This document shows positions 1 to 9,045 of a DNA stretch of 64,000 nucleotides, in pieces. The stretch is from Gammaproteobacteria bacterium (GTDB lineage Bacteria > Pseudomonadota > Gammaproteobacteria > Ga0077536): contig JACQWY010000003.1 in assembly GCA_016209015.1 (NCBI GenBank), positions 1 to 64,000 on the forward strand, read 5' to 3'. The notes beneath the pieces were generated by a model, which made no database searches, was not told the origin of the DNA, and saw only the letters and a program-made list of their open reading frames with translations. Numbering within the stretch: position 1 is the first letter of the stretch; every line of letters starts with the position of its first letter. A program made the translations under genes and the position numbers.

Positions 1-574
1 TGGAGAAGTCCCATTTTCTGGGTTCTTCTCCGAACGGTGGGGCTGTTCCTCGGTACACCGCGGCGCGCATTTCCCACGTGTCCCCTCGCGCAGGCGAGGG
101 CCCGGTCGTTCAGCCTCGGCGCCGAGATCGAACCGCGGGGGCAGCGCTGAAGACGAGTGCGGTGCGGAACGAAGCGCTCGACAGTCCGGGGTTCACGGCG
201 CGTGCCGTCGGTCACGGGCTGGGCCCTCGCCGGCGCGAGGGCGACGGGGAGCAGCCACGGCGGAATGCGTCGAATGACCCCGCAGTCTGGAGAAGTCCCA
301 TTTTTTGGTTCTTCTCCGAACGGTGGGGCTGTTCCTCGGTACAGCGCGGCGCGTATTTCCCACGTGTCGCCCTCGCGCAGGCGAGGGCCCAGTCGTTCAG
401 CCTCGGCGCCGAGATCGAACCGTGGGCCCAGCGCAGAAAACGAGCGCGGTGCGGAACGGAGCGCTCGACAGTCCGCGGTTCACGGCGCGTGCCGTCGGTC
501 ACCGACTGGGCCCTCGCCTGCGCGAGGGCGACAGGGATCAGCCGAGGCGGAATGCTTCGAATGACCCCGCAGGC
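1..574. repeat. Tandem 287-bp repeat carrying REP-like hairpins
   Basis: Two adjacent copies of a unit of about 287 bp (1-287 and 288-574) start with the same TGGAGAAGTCCCATTTT, and a third copy begins at 575 but soon diverges. Each unit contains a palindromic core with stem CCCTCGC / GCGAGGG and loop GCAG, followed by CCCAGTCG, near its left end (80-108, 366-395). The same module lies in inverted orientation near its right end (213-245, 503-532). The same core recurs at 26763-27076. No credible gene lies here; the long open frames on both strands are by-products of the repeat and the high GC content. It looks like a REP/BIME-type extragenic element. Confidence 0.85.
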
Positions 575-987
575 TGGAGAAGATCCAGAAAAAAGCCCCT
601 CTCGGGGCTCAACGAGCTGGCGCAATTCGCATGTCGATACGAGACTCTGCCTCTCGCATCGTGAGTCGCCATCCTTTGGACCTTTGTCTGGCGCCCACCC
701 TCGGGCAATCCTTCCCCCGTCGCGAATCTTCGATCGCCGCCGGGCGCGGGCCAATTCCCGGATCCGGGTAGGGCCTGAATGCGCCCGGCATCGACCCGGG
801 CACGGTGGGCCCGTCCGGTTTGCCCCTCCCGAATGCCGGTGATGCCGGCGCACGCGGACGCTTTGTACACTGCGTCCGCGCCGGGCCTCGCCCCGCGCCC
901 CGTTTTTCGTGTCGACGATGAAAGGACCCGCGTGCGCGTGTATGCGATTTTTGCGATCCGCCTGATGCCGGAGGGCGGATCGAACGG
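575..987. other. Intergenic, no confident gene
   Basis: I see no convincing gene between the tandem repeat and the small frame at 988. Open frames on both strands have low-complexity Arg/Ala/Pro-rich translations typical of non-coding high-GC DNA. Confidence 0.5.
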
Positions 988-1236
988 GTGCGGTGGCGTC
1001 TCGCCGGCGACACCCGGGTGGGCTGGGACGGACCGCAAGTCGAAGCCGGTGTCGGGGATGTTCTCGCGGTGCTGCAGGCCGGCGATGCCATGATCCCCTT
1101 GTTCGATGTCGACGGCCAACGCGTGCAGGGTCAGGGCGTGCACTGCCTCGTCGACGATGCCGGCTGTCGCACGCTCGTCGACGGCGATCTCGTGCCGCGT
1201 GCCCCCTTCCGACTCGCCGATCTGCCGCACTTCTGA
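988..1236 (+). CDS. Possible small hypothetical protein
   Basis: This 82-residue frame opens with GTG. Its composition is balanced and protein-like (segments such as GDVLAVLQAGDAMIPLF and CRTLVDGDLVPRAPF), unlike the Arg-rich noise in the other frames. The same frame stays open upstream to 922 without an ATG. In a neighbouring frame GTG at 934 gives RVYAIFAIRLMPEGGS, which reads like a natural N-terminus, so the gene may carry a one-base frameshift near 975-985. I do not recognise a family and no function is assigned. Confidence 0.35.
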   Translation: MRWRLAGDTRVGWDGPQVEAGVGDVLAVLQAGDAMIPLFDVDGQRVQGQGVHCLVDDAGCRTLVDGDLVPRAPFRLADLPHF

Positions 1237-1519
1237 TCCACGCATCGCGGCGCGCGCACCGGCGGGGATGCGGCAATTCGTCATCTTGGCGCGCCGCACC
1301 GACGTTCCTACCATGACGCTCGCCTCGACCCGGAGCCATCCACCGGGTCGGCGCTGAAAGAAGCGGCGGGTCGGCCCCGATGCCCCCGGCGCCTGCTTCG
1401 AGGCCAGGGACGGCCTCCCCCCTTTTCCGCCACCGGGGTCAGGTGGATCACCTTGCGAGCGGGCAGTACAGTGGATCGCGACGCGGCATTCGCCCACCCA
1501 CCCCCGTGAGGATCCCCGC

Positions 1520-2689
1520 ATGGATTTCGGTCTCAGTCCGGAGCTCGCCGAGCTCGAACGCCGCATCCACGATTTCGTCGCGCGCGAGATCGTGCCGCTC
1601 GAGGACGACCCGCGGCAGGACGCGCACGGCCCGTCGCGCGAGCTGTGCCTCGAGCTGCAACGGCGCGGCAAGGAAGCCGGCCTGTGGTCGCTGCACGCGC
1701 CGCGCCAGTACGGCGGCCTCGGCCTCTCGCACGTCGAACGCGCGATCGTCTTCGAGGCAGCGGGTTATTCGCTGCTCGGTCCGATCGCGCTGAACTGCAT
1801 GCCGGGCGAAGGCGATCACCACATGCTCGAGATGATCGCGACCCCGGAGCAGAAGGACCGTTGGTTGAAGCCGCTGCTCGACGGCGCGCTGAAATCGACG
1901 TTCGCCGTCACCGAGCCCGACAACGGCGCGGGCGCGGATCCGACGCAGGTCATGACGACCGCGCGTCCCGATGGCGAGGACTTCCTCGTCTCGGGGCGCA
2001 AATGGCTCATCACCGGTTACCGCGAGGCCGCGTTCCACATCGTCATGGCGCAGACCGAGGACGCCGCGGGCGCGCGGCTCGGCGCGACGATGTTCGTCGT
2101 CGACGCCGGCGCGCCGGGCCTGCGCGAAATCCGCCGCATGGACATGCTCGACGACATGTTCCCGGGCGGTCACAGCGAGATCGAGCTCGAGAACGTGCGC
2201 GTGACGCGCGATCGCATCCTCGGCGAGATCGGCCGCGGCTTCCGCTACGCGCAGGTGCGGTTGTGTCCGGCGCGCCTCACGCATTGCATGCGCTGGCTCG
2301 GCGCGGCGCGGCGCTGCCACGACATCGCGGTGAAGTACGCACGCTGGCGCCGCGCTTTCGGCAAACCGATAGGCGAGCACGAGGGCGTGAGCTTCATGCT
2401 CGCGGACAACCAGATGGATCTGCATCACTGCCGACTCGCCGTGCGTCACGCCTGCTGGCTGCTCGACCAGGGCGAAGAGGCGCGTGAGGAATCGAGCATG
2501 TGCAAGGTCTATTGCTCGGAGAAGCTCGCGCAGGTCGTCGATCGCTCACTGCAGGTGCTCGGCGGCATCGGCTCGAGCAACGACACGGCGATCGCGCGCA
2601 TCTATCGCAACATCCGCGCCTTCCGTCTCTACGACGGCCCCTCGGAAGTGCACCGCTACGCATTGGGCCGCGCGATCCTCAAAGGCTGA
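1520..2689 (+). CDS. Acyl-CoA dehydrogenase family protein
   Basis: A 389-residue flavoprotein of the acyl-CoA dehydrogenase superfamily, expected to catalyse FAD-dependent alpha,beta-dehydrogenation of an acyl-CoA and pass electrons to ETF. The helical N-terminal domain is followed by the FAD/substrate motif TEPDNGAGAD (131-140) and the C-terminal helical domain, which ends in LYDGPSEVHRYALGR, the form typical of the ACAD10/11-like branch. Length is normal. The ATG start follows GAGG in GTGAGGATCCCCGC. The gene stands alone, and its last codons (GGC TGA) begin a duplicated 84-bp hairpin repeat. The exact substrate cannot be read from sequence. Confidence 0.92.
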   Translation: MDFGLSPELAELERRIHDFVAREIVPLEDDPRQDAHGPSRELCLELQRRGKEAGLWSLHAPRQYGGLGLSHVERAIVFEAAGYSLLGPIALNCMPGEGDHHMLEMIATPEQKDRWLKPLLDGALKSTFAVTEPDNGAGADPTQVMTTARPDGEDFLVSGRKWLITGYREAAFHIVMAQTEDAAGARLGATMFVVDAGAPGLREIRRMDMLDDMFPGGHSEIELENVRVTRDRILGEIGRGFRYAQVRLCPARLTHCMRWLGAARRCHDIAVKYARWRRAFGKPIGEHEGVSFMLADNQMDLHHCRLAVRHACWLLDQGEEAREESSMCKVYCSEKLAQVVDRSLQVLGGIGSSNDTAIARIYRNIRAFRLYDGPSEVHRYALGRAILKG

Positions 2690-2851
2690 AGCCCGACTTA
2701 CCCACAGGGGTCGGAGGGACTTTTCTCACCCGGCACGAAAGTCCCTCCGACCCCGGTGGATAACTAAGGCTGAAGCCCGACTTGCCCACAGGGGTCGGAG
2801 GGACTTTTCTCAACCGGCACGAAAGTCCCTCCGACCCCGGTGGGTAAGTTC
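2684..2851. repeat. Tandem hairpin repeat (GGGGTCGGAGGGACTTT family)
   Basis: Two copies of an 84-bp unit (from 2684 and from 2768) each contain an inverted repeat, GGGGTCGGAGGGACTTT paired with AAAGTCCCTCCGACCCC. The array lies exactly between the 3' ends of two convergent genes, and the unit includes the stop codon of the upstream gene. The stem and T-rich arm suit a bidirectional terminator. The same family recurs at 13255-13431. Confidence 0.85.
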
Positions 2852-3644
2852 ACTTGCGCAGGTCGCGCAGGTGAACGAGATCGTCGACCGTGAAGCAGAA
2901 CGTGAAGCGGTAACCTGCATGCACGGCGCGCGGACGCAACGCCGGCAGCTCCAGATAGGGATGATCGAAGAACTCGAGCGCAGCCGTACCTTTCCAGATC
3001 GGCGAGATCGCGACGTCGCGGGATTTGAGCTGGACGAGCTCGTGGACAGTCGGGATGTCGTGACGCCCGGCGGCGAGGTCCGGCAGATGCCGCACGTTGA
3101 CGGCGCGTGCGAAGCTCGGACTCGGCAGCGTGTCCGTCATCTCCGCGAGCGTGATCCGCGCCTCGACGAGCCGGCGCTCCTTCACCGACAGCGTCGCGCC
3201 GAACTTCCCGCCCGGGCCGAGCACCGGTGCGGCACGCGACGGCAGGTCGTAGGCGCGCGTGACCCAGGTGCTGCCGATCTGCTTCGGCCAGCCCTGCACG
3301 AGACCGCGCATGAGCGAGACGTCCTGATCGACGAAGATGAACGGACAGTAGGCGACCGGCTCGCCCGCGTGACGTGCGGCGACGAGCAGGATCGTCTCGC
3401 GATACTGGCTGCGCACCGGATCGAGATATTCCTCGCCGTCGTCGCTCGCGTACTGCCATTCCGCGAAGTAGGCGCAGCAGCGGCCCGACTCGGGCTCGAG
3501 GCCGTCCGGCAGGAAGGACGCGACGGTCGAAGGCTCGGCGTCGAACTCGACGGCGAGTGCGTTGCCCACGTAATGCCACGGCGGCGCGAGCGAGAGGCTC
3601 GAGGTGCCGGCCGGCGTGCGCGGCAGGGTATAGCCCTTCAGCAT
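2850..3644 (-). CDS. Acetoacetate decarboxylase family protein
   Basis: The protein has 264 residues from the ATG at 3644, which has GAGGAG eight bases upstream; an ATG at 3686 would add 14 unlikely residues. It belongs to the acetoacetate decarboxylase (ADC) fold: the segment GLVQGWPKQIGST has the conserved Pro-Lys where ADC carries its Schiff-base lysine, and PIWKGTAALEFF is a conserved C-terminal motif. Known members decarboxylate acetoacetate or act as aldolase/dehydratase-like enzymes on keto acids; which applies here is unknown. It is convergent with the acyl-CoA dehydrogenase, separated by the hairpin array. Confidence 0.85.
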   Translation of the reverse strand: MLKGYTLPRTPAGTSSLSLAPPWHYVGNALAVEFDAEPSTVASFLPDGLEPESGRCCAYFAEWQYASDDGEEYLDPVRSQYRETILLVAARHAGEPVAYCPFIFVDQDVSLMRGLVQGWPKQIGSTWVTRAYDLPSRAAPVLGPGGKFGATLSVKERRLVEARITLAEMTDTLPSPSFARAVNVRHLPDLAAGRHDIPTVHELVQLKSRDVAISPIWKGTAALEFFDHPYLELPALRPRAVHAGYRFTFCFTVDDLVHLRDLRK

Positions 3645-4318
3645 GCTGTGATCTCCTCGGCGGGGTGAGGGCCGCAGTATACGCAAGGCAGCCCCGCGCG
3701 AGTTCGATCACACTCGCGCACGACGAAGGTCACGCACTGTCAATTGCGTGATTCGTCCCCGCCGCCGGTGCACGCGGCCGCCGATACTTCCGGCCATCGA
3801 TTTGCAGCACGGCCGGTGTGAGACGCACGGTGCGTCCGGGGCCCGCGGCAGATCGGCTGAAAGATGCGCGTTCTCAAGAAAAAAATCGAACAAGGGTTTG
3901 CGCCCCACGGCGCAAACCGCGAAGCCGCGTCGGACCGCGCAATCCGCCCGCTTTTCGTGTCGTCCGCGGTCTTGCACGCGGCCCGAGCAGCGCCCAGAAT
4001 GCAGCGCGTCCCCGGAAGCCGTCGCGTCGCATCGAGCACGATGCGCGCTCGCTCCGGCGGCGCGACCGTCGCCCTCCGCACTGCAGAAGGAATCGTCGAC
4101 GGCAACAGCATCCCCCCGAGGCGCGTCCGCACCCCGGACTGCATACGGGATGCGAGATGCGGTGCTGTCGCCCAGCGGTGCCCTGAATCCCCGGCCCACT
4201 TCGCGTCTGTCGCGCCGGCGGCCACCCCGCGTGGACCGGCGGTCGACCTGGCGATCCGTGATCGCGAGGCGCGAAACGAACAAGGACTTTCGATGCCGCT
4301 TTCCTGGAAGCCCGTGCC
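3645..4318. other. Long intergenic region with a perfect hairpin
   Basis: About 670 bp lie between two divergent genes with no credible coding frame. A perfect 10-bp stem GGTTTGCGCC (3895-3904), loop CCAC, GGCGCAAACC (3909-3918) is preceded by an A-rich run at 3880-3886. On the minus strand this reads as a hairpin followed at some distance by a U-run, so a minus-strand terminator is possible but weak. The region probably holds the promoters of both flanking genes. Confidence 0.5.
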
Positions 4319-7300
4319 ATGAGCTCCGCACGGCCACCGCTACTTTCCGAAATCATGTCGAGCGCAGTGCTGACCGTCGGTCCGCACTCCCGGCTCGCCG
4401 ACGCCGTGGCGATGATGGCCGAGCGCCGCATCTCCTGTCTCGTCGTCGTCGACGCGCGTCAACCGCTCGGCATCGTCACGGAAAGCGACGTGGCGCGCCT
4501 GCTGAAGCGCGGCACGTCGCGCGACACGACCGTGCACCATGTGATGAGCAGCCCGCCCGTGACCGCACCGGCCGGCATCGATTTCTATGCTGCCATGGCG
4601 CTCATGCAGCGTTTCGGCATCCGCCATCTCGTCGCCGTCGACGAGAAAGGCCGGCTCGCCGGCATCGCGACCGAAACGGATTTCCGCTCGCACATCGGGC
4701 TCGAAGTGCTGAAGCGCATCCGCGATCTGACGGCGATCATGGAGCGCGAGCCGCCGACGTTCCACTCGGACACGACCGTGAGCGCGGCACTCTCGCGCAT
4801 GCTCGCCGAAGGCCGCGACTACGCGCTCGTCGCCGACGACAACGTCCCGCTCGGCATCATCACCGAGCGTGATCTGCCCGCGCTCCTCGCGCGCGCGGTC
4901 GACATCCGCGGCATCACGCTCGCCGACATCATGAGCCCCGCGCGCACGGTGCGCGCGGATATCGCCGTGCCCGCGCTCGCCGAGGAGATGACAGTGCGCG
5001 GCATCCGGCACGCAATCGTCGTGGACTTCGAGGGCCGGCTCGTCGGCGTCGTCACGCAGCACCAGCTCATCGAGCGCCTGAGCCGCAATCTCTTCGAGGC
5101 GGGCTGGGCTCAGGAACGCGAGGACCGCGAGGATCTCGAGAGCCATCTCGAGCTCGTGCTCGAAACCGCCGGCGTCGGGGTCTGGAAGTTCGATCACGCG
5201 CTCGGCCGCTTCCTGTGGAGCCCCATCCTGTGCTCGATGCTCGGCTATTACGAATCCCAGATGCCCACGTCGATCGAGGGCTGGCTCGGGCTCGTGCACG
5301 AGGAGGACCGCGACATGGTCACCGCGCGCTGGGCGGCCGGTCAGCAGGCACACGATCCGCTCTACGAGGCGGAATACCGTCTGCGCGCCGCGGACGGCCG
5401 CTGGCGCTGGCTGCTCACGCGCGGCCGCGTGATGGCGCGCGACTTCGAGGGCGCGCCGCTCATGACCATGGGCGTGACCATGGACACCTCGGAGCGCAAG
5501 CGTGCGCAGAACGCGATCGAGATCGAGAAGACGCGCCTGCGGACGCTCATGGAGACGATCCCGGATCTCGTGTGGTTGAAGAATCCCGAGGGCGCCTATC
5601 TCTACGCGAATCCGCGCTTCGAGGCGACCTTCGGCGCGAATCCCGGCGGCGCCGTCGGCCGCACCGACTTCGACTTCAGCGACCGCCAGCGCGCCGCGCA
5701 ATATCGTGACGCGGATCGCCAGGTCGTCGAGAGCGGTCGCACGCTCACGTTCGAGGAATGGGTCCCCGACCCCCGCGGCGGCATGCGCATGCTCGAATCG
5801 ATCAAGGCACCGCTCTACGATCCCGCCGGCCAACTGCTCGGCGTGCTCGGCATCGGCCGCGACATCACGGATCGCAAGCGCATCGAGGACGAGCTGCAGC
5901 GCGCGCTCGAGGCGTTCAACAATCTCGTGAGCGCAATCCCGGCCGGCGTCTACAGGTTCCGCATGCCGCCGGACGGCAATTTCAGCTTCGACTACGTGAG
6001 CCCGCGCTGGTGCGAGATCCTCGGCGTCACGGCCGAGGACGTCTATCGTGACGCCCGGACCGCGATCGACTGCGTCCATCCCGACGATCTGCCGGATTTC
6101 CTCGCCGCGAACCGCACGGCGCGCGAGAGCGGCGAGCCGTTCCAGTGGGAGGGCCGCATCCGCCGCAAGGGGCTGACGCGCTGGATTCACATCGATTCAC
6201 AGCCGACGCGCCAGGCGAACGGTGAGCTCCTGTGGAACGGCGTGCAGTACGACGTGACGGAGCGGCGCGACGCGGAGCTGCGCCTGCGGCTCGCGGCGAC
6301 GGTCTTCGACAACGCGCACGAAGGCATCTGCATCACGGACGCGGACGAACGCATCCTCGAAGTCAACGCGACGTTCACCGAAGTCACGGGCTACACGCGC
6401 GAGGAGGCGCTCGGCCGGACGCCACGCATGCTGCACTCCGGACACCAGAGCCCGGAGTTCTACGCCGGCATGTGGGCCGCGATCGAGCGCGACGGCCACT
6501 GGCGCGGCGAGCTCTGGAACCGCCGCCGCAACGGCGAGCTCTATGCCGAGCGGCTGACGATCTCGACGGTGCGCGACGCCGCGGGCCGGCCGACGTACTT
6601 CGTGGGCGTCCTGTCCGACGTGACGACCACGCGCCGCCGCCATGAGCAGCTCGAGCGCATCGCGCACTACGACGTGCTGACCGGGATCCCGAACCGCGTG
6701 CTGCTCGCCGACCGCATGCGCCAGGCGACCGCGCACACCCTCCGCCATCGCTCGCTGCTCGCGGTGTGCTATCTCGATCTCGACGGCTTCAAGCCCGTCA
6801 ACGACCGCTGGGGCCACGCCGTCGGCGACCGCGTGCTCGTCGAAATGGCGGAGCGCCTGCAGGGCTGTCTGCGCGGCGGCGACACCGTGGCGCGGATCGG
6901 CGGCGACGAATTCGTGCTCCTGCTCGGCCTCGAGCGCGAGGACGACGTCGCGACGGCGCAGCGCCGCATCCTCGACGCCGTGAGCCGGCCGTTCACGATG
7001 AACGAGCAGCCGGTCGTGCTCTCCGCGAGCATCGGCGTGACGATCTATCCCAATGACGACACGGACTCCGAGCTGCTGCTGCGCCATGCCGACCAGGCGA
7101 TGTACGTCGCGAAGCAGGAAGGCCGCAACCGCTTCCACGTCTACGATCCGATGACGGATCGCCAGGCGGGTACCCAGCGCGGTCTGATGGTCGCGCTGGA
7201 ACGCGCGCTCGAGCGCGGCGAGCTCGAGCTGCATTATCAGCCGATCGTCAACCTGCGCACGGGCGCGGTGCTCGGTGCCGAGGCACTGCTGCGCTGGCGT

Positions 7301-8332
7301 CATCCCGAGCGCGGCGTCCTGCTGCCGGAGGAATTCCTGCCGCCGATTGCGCACACCGACATGATGGTGCGGATTTCCGATTTCGTGCTCGACGCGGCAC
7401 TCGACCGCCTCGCGGACTGGCAGCAGGCCGGTCGCGCGCTCGTGCTCGGCGTCAACATCGGCAGCCGCGAATGCGAGGAGCCCGATTTCATCGCGAAGCT
7501 GAAGCGGCGCCTCGAGGGACTGTCCGGGCCAGTCGCGCAAGGACTCGAGCTCGAGCTCGCCGAGACCGCGGCGCTGCAGGACCTCGGCTGCGTCGCGCGT
7601 CTCATCGAAGCCTGCCGCGATCTCGACATCGGTTTCGCGATCGACGACTTCGGCACCGGCTACACCTCGCTCGGCTTCCTGCGCCGGCTCGCCGCGGACA
7701 CGCTGAAGATCGATCGCTCGTTCATCCACGACTTGCTCTCCGATCCGGACGCGCTCGCGCTCACCGAGGCCACGATCGGACTCGGCCACATCTTCCGCCG
7801 GCGCGTGTGCGCCGAAGGCGTGGAGAACGTCGAGCAGGCGAAGGTCCTGCTCGCGCTCGGCTGCGAAATCGCGCAGGGCTTCGGCATCGCCGAGCCCATG
7901 CCGGCCGCGGCGTTCGAGGCCTGGCTCGGGAGCTGGCCGGTCGCGGCCTGGCGTGAGCTGGACGCCGCGGCACCGGCGCGCGCGGATCTCGATCTGCTCG
8001 TCGCGCGCAAGCACCACGAGCGCTGGATCTCGATGCTCTGCGATTACGTCGGCGGCATGTCGGACGAGATGCCGACGCTCGATCCCCACGACTGCCGCTT
8101 CGGCGCGTGGCTGGATGCGGTCGGACGCCGGCGTTACGGGGCATGGCCGACGTTCGCGGAGATCGCCGTCGTGCACGACGAGCTGCACGCGCTCGGGCGG
8201 CACATCGTCGTGCTCGCGAACGAAGGAAGGCGCGCCGAGGCACAGGTGTGCATTCCGGCGCTGTTCGCGCTGCGCGACCAGCTCCTCGACGCCCTGCACC
8301 GCCTGGACGGCTCCGCGAAACTCGACGCCTGA
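4319..8332 (+). CDS. CBS-PAS-GGDEF-EAL-CZB c-di-GMP signalling protein
   Basis: A 1337-residue soluble protein with an unusually rich domain order. Four CBS motifs (two Bateman pairs) fill about 1-255. Four PAS domains follow (about 273-394, 409-525, 534-650, 660-777). The GGDEF domain has an intact GGDEF motif at 861-865 with RGGD (an RxxD inhibitory site) five residues before it. The EAL domain has EAL at 988-990, then AETAA, IDDFGTGYTSLG, LKIDRSF and CAEGVE, so its metal and catalytic residues look intact. A CZB-type zinc-binding domain closes the protein (about 1224-1337, with HHERW, HDCRFGAW and HDELHALG). It could both make and degrade c-di-GMP under nucleotide, PAS-ligand and zinc control. 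It stands alone. Confidence 0.93.
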   Translation: MSSARPPLLSEIMSSAVLTVGPHSRLADAVAMMAERRISCLVVVDARQPLGIVTESDVARLLKRGTSRDTTVHHVMSSPPVTAPAGIDFYAAMALMQRFGIRHLVAVDEKGRLAGIATETDFRSHIGLEVLKRIRDLTAIMEREPPTFHSDTTVSAALSRMLAEGRDYALVADDNVPLGIITERDLPALLARAVDIRGITLADIMSPARTVRADIAVPALAEEMTVRGIRHAIVVDFEGRLVGVVTQHQLIERLSRNLFEAGWAQEREDREDLESHLELVLETAGVGVWKFDHALGRFLWSPILCSMLGYYESQMPTSIEGWLGLVHEEDRDMVTARWAAGQQAHDPLYEAEYRLRAADGRWRWLLTRGRVMARDFEGAPLMTMGVTMDTSERKRAQNAIEIEKTRLRTLMETIPDLVWLKNPEGAYLYANPRFEATFGANPGGAVGRTDFDFSDRQRAAQYRDADRQVVESGRTLTFEEWVPDPRGGMRMLESIKAPLYDPAGQLLGVLGIGRDITDRKRIEDELQRALEAFNNLVSAIPAGVYRFRMPPDGNFSFDYVSPRWCEILGVTAEDVYRDARTAIDCVHPDDLPDFLAANRTARESGEPFQWEGRIRRKGLTRWIHIDSQPTRQANGELLWNGVQYDVTERRDAELRLRLAATVFDNAHEGICITDADERILEVNATFTEVTGYTREEALGRTPRMLHSGHQSPEFYAGMWAAIERDGHWRGELWNRRRNGELYAERLTISTVRDAAGRPTYFVGVLSDVTTTRRRHEQLERIAHYDVLTGIPNRVLLADRMRQATAHTLRHRSLLAVCYLDLDGFKPVNDRWGHAVGDRVLVEMAERLQGCLRGGDTVARIGGDEFVLLLGLEREDDVATAQRRILDAVSRPFTMNEQPVVLSASIGVTIYPNDDTDSELLLRHADQAMYVAKQEGRNRFHVYDPMTDRQAGTQRGLMVALERALERGELELHYQPIVNLRTGAVLGAEALLRWRHPERGVLLPEEFLPPIAHTDMMVRISDFVLDAALDRLADWQQAGRALVLGVNIGSRECEEPDFIAKLKRRLEGLSGPVAQGLELELAETAALQDLGCVARLIEACRDLDIGFAIDDFGTGYTSLGFLRRLAADTLKIDRSFIHDLLSDPDALALTEATIGLGHIFRRRVCAEGVENVEQAKVLLALGCEIAQGFGIAEPMPAAAFEAWLGSWPVAAWRELDAAAPARADLDLLVARKHHERWISMLCDYVGGMSDEMPTLDPHDCRFGAWLDAVGRRRYGAWPTFAEIAVVHDELHALGRHIVVLANEGRRAEAQVCIPALFALRDQLLDALHRLDGSAKLDA

Positions 8333-8341
8333 AGCCCGCGC

Positions 8342-9022
8342 TCAGGGCGCGAGCGGCCTGCCCGTGAACGTCGTGCGCTCCGAGAGCTCGATCCAATTGC
8401 CTTCCGGGTCGCGGACGAAGCCGAAGCGCACGAGATCCCCGAAATCGACGAGCTCCGCGCCGATCGCCGCGCCGACCGCGCGCGCGGCGGCGAACGCGGC
8501 CCGCGCGTCGACGACCTGGAAAGTGAGATAGCGATAACCCGGGCCACGCCAGTCCGCGCTGTCGGCGACGCGCGGCCCGGCTTCGACGAACAGACGCGCG
8601 GCGCCCGCAGCGTAGACACCCGGCGCGAGACAGGCGAGGCCGATCACTTCGCGATAGAAGCGATCGTGCGCCGCCGGCTCCGCCGCGCTCACGACGAGGC
8701 CGTAGGACGTCACGCCGCGCGCGCCGCGCGGCACGAGTGTCACGCGATTGCCGTCGGGATCGACGAGCGGCTGCGCGACTGCGACGTCGCCGGCGACGAT
8801 CAATTCCCGATAACCCGTCGCCGGCAACCCAGGCAGGGCCTCGCGCGCGTGGTTGAGCTTCAGGATCGCCTCGCCGAGATGATGGCGATGCTGACGGATA
8901 CCGCCGCCGAGCCTGCCCATGTGATCGAAGGCGAGGCCGAGCCGCTGTTGCCAGAATGCGAGTTGGGGTTCGAGCGCATTCGTGAAGAGGCCGACGTCGA
9001 AACCGCCGCGGGCGAGCTGCAT
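8342..9022 (-). CDS. VOC family protein (two glyoxalase-like modules)
   Basis: A 226-residue protein of the vicinal oxygen chelate superfamily. Two halves each end in a glyoxalase-type motif: VDPDGNRVTLVP in the first and VRDPEGNWIELSE in the second. The second is the usual Glu metal-ligand position. The ATG at 9022 has CGGAG upstream; the open frame runs much further but overlaps the next gene in another frame. Members include glyoxalases, dioxygenases and resistance proteins, and the substrate is not predictable. It lies 23 bp downstream of the BaiN-like gene and is probably co-transcribed with it. Confidence 0.85.
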   Translation of the reverse strand: MQLARGGFDVGLFTNALEPQLAFWQQRLGLAFDHMGRLGGGIRQHRHHLGEAILKLNHAREALPGLPATGYRELIVAGDVAVAQPLVDPDGNRVTLVPRGARGVTSYGLVVSAAEPAAHDRFYREVIGLACLAPGVYAAGAARLFVEAGPRVADSADWRGPGYRYLTFQVVDARAAFAAARAVGAAIGAELVDFGDLVRFGFVRDPEGNWIELSERTTFTGRPLAP

Positions 9023-9045
9023 GGGAAATCTCCGGCCGAAGGATT

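Noticed and set aside
1-574. CRISPR array
   Set aside because: The repeat units are 287 bp with internal inverted modules, and there are no short repeats separated by unique spacers.
2684-2851. CRISPR-like short repeats
   Set aside because: Only two 84-bp tandem copies with self-complementary arms, and no cas genes.
3864-4322. 152-residue plus-strand frame upstream of the c-di-GMP gene
   Set aside because: The translation is Arg/Ala-rich without motifs and overlaps a hairpin; it is treated as intergenic.
4340-8299. Two long minus-strand frames (616 and 700 residues) opposite the c-di-GMP gene
   Set aside because: They are antisense shadows without family motifs; the plus strand has complete CBS, PAS, GGDEF and EAL domains.
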